Shown piece after piece: positions 34,052 through 36,255 of a stretch of 36,255 bases of DNA. Below the pieces are notes generated by a model. The model did no database searches and was not told where the DNA came from. It saw only the letters and a program-made list of their open reading frames with translations. Source of the stretch: Nocardia altamirensis NBRC 108246. Lineage in GTDB: Bacteria > Actinomycetota > Actinomycetes > Mycobacteriales > Mycobacteriaceae. Position 1 is the stretch's first letter; the number at the start of each line of letters is the position of its first letter. Position numbers and translations under genes: made by a program. The stretch is from NCBI RefSeq assembly GCF_001612685.1, contig NZ_BDAY01000106.1:1-36255 (forward strand). The letters are read 5' to 3'.

Positions 34052-35932
34052 GTGAGTATCGAATCGGTGGCGTGGAGCCAGATGTACCGGCGGGCCAACG
34101 CACCGCAGGAGCAGCGGCCGTTCAGCATGGCGACGGCCAAGCGCATCCTGCGGTTCGCTACGCCGCATCGCCGCCGGATCGGGGTGTTCCTGCTCTTCAG
34201 CGTGGTGTCTGCGCTGCTTGCGGTGGCGACGCCGGTGCTGGCGGGCCGGATCGTCAACAACATCGTCGGCGGCGCGGCGCCGCGCATCGTGGTCACCCTC
34301 GCGCTGATCGTCGCCGTGCTCGCGATCTTCGACGCGGCGCTCGGGCTCGGTATTCGCTGGCTGTCCTCGCGCATCGGCGAGGGACTCATCCTCGATCTGC
34401 GGACTGCGGTCTTCGACCACGTGCAGCAGATGCCGATCGCGTTCTTCACCCGGACGCGGACCGGCGCGTTGGTAAGCCGGTTGAACAACGACGTGATCGG
34501 CGCACAGCGCGCCTTCAGCGACACCCTCTCCGGCGTGGTCGCCAACCTGGTCACCTTGGCGCTCACCCTCGGCGTGATGCTCAGCATCTCCTGGCAGATC
34601 ACCATGATCTCCCTCGTACTGCTGCCGGTGTTCGTGATTCCGGCCCGCCGCATGGGCAACCGTCTCGCCGACATGCAGCGTGAGGCGGCCAAGCTGAACG
34701 CCGCCATGAGCACGCAGATGACCGAACGCTTCTCCGCGCCGGGCGCCACCCTGGTGAAACTCTTCGGCCGCCCGCACCAGGAATCCGACGAGTTCGCCCT
34801 GCGGGCAAGCCGGGTGCGCGATATCGGTGTCCGCACTTCGATGCTGCAGACCATCTTCGTCACCTCGCTCACCCTGGTGTCCGCGCTGGCCATCGCCCTC
34901 GTCTACGGACTCGGCGGCTGGTACGCCCTGCGCGGTCAGCTCGACGCGGGCGCGGTTGTCGCGCTGTCATTGCTGCTGACCAGGCTGTACACCCCGCTGA
35001 CGGCACTGGCCAGCGCGCGCATGGAGATCATGGCCGCGCTCGTGAGCTTCGAGCGCGTCTTCGAGGTCCTCGATCTGAAACCACTGATCGAGGACGCCTC
35101 CGACGCGGTGGCGGTACCGGAAGGCCCCGTCGCCGTCGAACTCGACAACGTGACCTTCGGCTACCCCGCCGCCGACAAGGTCTCCCTGGCCTCGCTCGAA
35201 GACGTCGCCACCTTGGACACCCGCGGCGGCGTCGAGGTACTGCACAACGTCTCGCTCCGCGCCGAGCCCGGCCAGCTCATCGCCCTCGTCGGCTCCTCGG
35301 GCGCAGGCAAATCCACCGTCGCCCAACTGGTTTCCCGCCTCTACGACGTCGACGGCGGCGCGGTCCGCCTGAACGGCACCGACGTCCGAGCACTGACCAC
35401 CCGATCCCTCCGCGAAACAGTCGGCCTGGTCACCCAGGACGGCCACCTGTTCCACGACACCATCCGCGCCAACCTCCTGCTGGCCCGCCCCGAAGCCACC
35501 GAACCCGAACTCTGGGATGCCTTGCAGCGCGCGCGGTTACGCGACCTGGTCGAATCTCTCGCCGACGGCCTGGACACGGTGGTCGGTGAACGCGGCTACC
35601 GCCTCTCCGGCGGCGAACGTCAACGCCTGACCATCGCCCGGCTACTGCTCAAGCAACCCCGCGTGGTGATCCTCGACGAAGCGACCGCCTCTTTGGACTC
35701 CACCTCGGAAGCTGCTGTCCAGGAAGCACTCTCGGAAGCGCTGGCAGGCCGCACCGCCCTGGTGATCGCCCACCGGCTTTCGACTATCCGTGCTGCCGAC
35801 CAAATTCTGGTTCTGGAAGACGGTCGAATCATCGAGCGGGGGACCCACCCCCAGCTTCTGGCCGCCGAAGGTCGCTACGCCGAGCTGTACCGGACGCAGT
35901 TCGCTGAAGGGCCTACGCCTGTAGCTGCCTGA
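34052..35932 (+). CDS. ABC exporter, fused transmembrane and ATPase (type IV half-transporter)
   Basis: This 626-residue half-transporter has six membrane helices (about 45-320) with a coupling loop (LNNDVIGAQRAFSDTLSGVV). The ATPase domain (about 350-610) has Walker A GSSGAGKST, Q-loop LVTQDGHLFHDTI, signature LSGGERQRL, Walker B VVILDEATASLD and switch IAHRLST. A roughly 20-residue insertion before Walker A (KVSLASLEDVATLDTRGGVE) is, as I recall, common in actinobacterial relatives. It should act as a homodimeric multidrug or lipid exporter. GTG 34052 has GGGAG eight bases upstream. No partner half-transporter or adjacent regulator is seen. Confidence 0.92.
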   Translation: MSIESVAWSQMYRRANAPQEQRPFSMATAKRILRFATPHRRRIGVFLLFSVVSALLAVATPVLAGRIVNNIVGGAAPRIVVTLALIVAVLAIFDAALGLGIRWLSSRIGEGLILDLRTAVFDHVQQMPIAFFTRTRTGALVSRLNNDVIGAQRAFSDTLSGVVANLVTLALTLGVMLSISWQITMISLVLLPVFVIPARRMGNRLADMQREAAKLNAAMSTQMTERFSAPGATLVKLFGRPHQESDEFALRASRVRDIGVRTSMLQTIFVTSLTLVSALAIALVYGLGGWYALRGQLDAGAVVALSLLLTRLYTPLTALASARMEIMAALVSFERVFEVLDLKPLIEDASDAVAVPEGPVAVELDNVTFGYPAADKVSLASLEDVATLDTRGGVEVLHNVSLRAEPGQLIALVGSSGAGKSTVAQLVSRLYDVDGGAVRLNGTDVRALTTRSLRETVGLVTQDGHLFHDTIRANLLLARPEATEPELWDALQRARLRDLVESLADGLDTVVGERGYRLSGGERQRLTIARLLLKQPRVVILDEATASLDSTSEAAVQEALSEALAGRTALVIAHRLSTIRAADQILVLEDGRIIERGTHPQLLAAEGRYAELYRTQFAEGPTPVAA

Positions 35933-35974
35933 ACAGATGCCAACTCCCCTCCGCCAGGCCAGGATCGAGGAGTC

Positions 35975-36103
35975 ATGAGTGATCTGGCGCTGGCGACGGT
36001 ATGGGTTGCCGCGGTCAGGTCCCACTCGAGGGGCTATCGCCCCGCGAGTGGTACATGGTTGAGGCGACACGCCGCAAACGCCTCCGTCATGTACCACTCG
36101 TGA
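35975..36103 (+). CDS. possible 42-residue small ORF overlapping hairpins
   Basis: ATG 35975 has GAGG four bases upstream, and the frame runs to TGA 36103. It begins MSDLALATVWVAAVRSHSRG and ends ASVMYHS. The whole middle coincides with two alternative hairpins, so the frame may be incidental or may act as a leader peptide. No family is recognised. Confidence 0.25.
   Translation: MSDLALATVWVAAVRSHSRGYRPASGTWLRRHAANASVMYHS
36022..36100 (+). other. pair of mutually exclusive hairpins
   Basis: Hairpin 1: CCACTCG (36022-36028) pairs with CGAGTGG (36045-36051), with inner GGGG/CCCC (36030-36033, 36040-36043). Hairpin 2: CGAGTGGTACATG (36045-36057) pairs perfectly with CATGTACCACTCG (36088-36100), with inner GAGGCG/CGCCTC (36061-36066, 36079-36084). 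They share the central arm, so only one can form at a time. Confidence 0.6.
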
Positions 36104-36175
36104 CCCTCGACCCGTGCGAACGAGACATGGCTGCACCAACTCTCGCGCCGGAACCCCCTCCGAGGTGGCAAGCCT

Positions 36176-36255
36176 CGCGTTGGCGTGAGAGAAGTGGTTG
36201 CCGGGCCCATCGGCGTGAGAGGAATGGTTGCCGAGGCGCGTTGGCGTGAGAGAAG
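36176..36255. repeat. 30-31 bp direct repeats running off the window edge
   Basis: GGCGTGAGAG begins at 36182, 36212 and 36243, and GTGAGAG is followed by GAAGTGGTTGCC or GAATGGTTGCC in the first two units. An identical 19-base string CGCGTTGGCGTGAGAGAAG occurs at 36176-36194 and 36237-36255. A near-complement CTCTCGCGCC lies upstream at about 36140-36149. The array probably continues beyond the window. Confidence 0.7.

Noticed and set aside
33619..34893. 424-codon minus-strand frame reaching into the 33610-34051 gap
   Set aside because: Its larger part is antisense to the ABC exporter. Only the last 95 codons lie in non-coding DNA, and they match nothing known.
34958..35250. insertion before Walker A of the ABC exporter as a possible novelty
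   Set aside because: Similar insertions (SLASLE-type) are, as I recall, common in actinobacterial relatives of this exporter class.

Overview
The window is high-GC, densely packed actinobacterial DNA. The mce operon with a Mce-associated protein, frequent GTG starts, ATGA start/stop overlaps, a HAIR-type operator in front of lon, the mycobacterial-type DinB2 polymerase and a TIGR03084 protein all point to a mycolic-acid-containing member of the Mycobacteriales. Nocardia is the most likely genus. This is inferred from gene content; no database search was possible.

Layout. 1-7182: the 3' part of an mce operon (end of mceA, then mceB-mceF, each overlapping the next by one to four bases), followed by a Mce-associated membrane protein and a strong terminator. 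The yrbE permease genes and most of mceA lie left of the window. 7216-14776: a minus-strand block with RNase HI, an SRPBCC protein, L-2-hydroxyglutarate oxidase, an exported hypothetical, a TIGR03084 protein, a DUF445 membrane protein, and a PrsW-type intramembrane protease translationally coupled to a small anchored protein. 15001-20877: a plus-strand block with a DHFR/RibD-like reductase, an ABC-F ATPase, a secreted hypothetical, and Lon protease behind an HspR-type operator, closed by a terminator. 20945-26996: an FAD monooxygenase convergent with a TetR-thioesterase pair, then an A/T-richer possible islet encoding a papain/NlpC-like putative hydrolase, then DinB2 and an AcuI-like reductase. 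27023-30388: a DHA2 exporter divergent from its likely TetR repressor, then an AlkA-like glycosylase. 30593-36255: a 34-residue microprotein with a very strong Shine-Dalgarno, a large FAD/Fe-S 2-hydroxyacid dehydrogenase, an ABC exporter behind a palindromic operator, and a right edge made of alternative hairpins and direct repeats.

How the genes work together. The mce block is one machine: cell-envelope lipid uptake with an accessory protein. Several other units look like small self-regulated modules (TetR plus exporter, TetR plus thioesterase, operator plus ABC exporter). The items most worth a second look are the DinB2 steric-gate glutamine, the atypical NlpC-like gene, the 34-residue microprotein, the mutually exclusive hairpins and repeats at the right edge, and several near-perfect operators. 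I saw no tRNA, rRNA, CRISPR array or insertion sequence.
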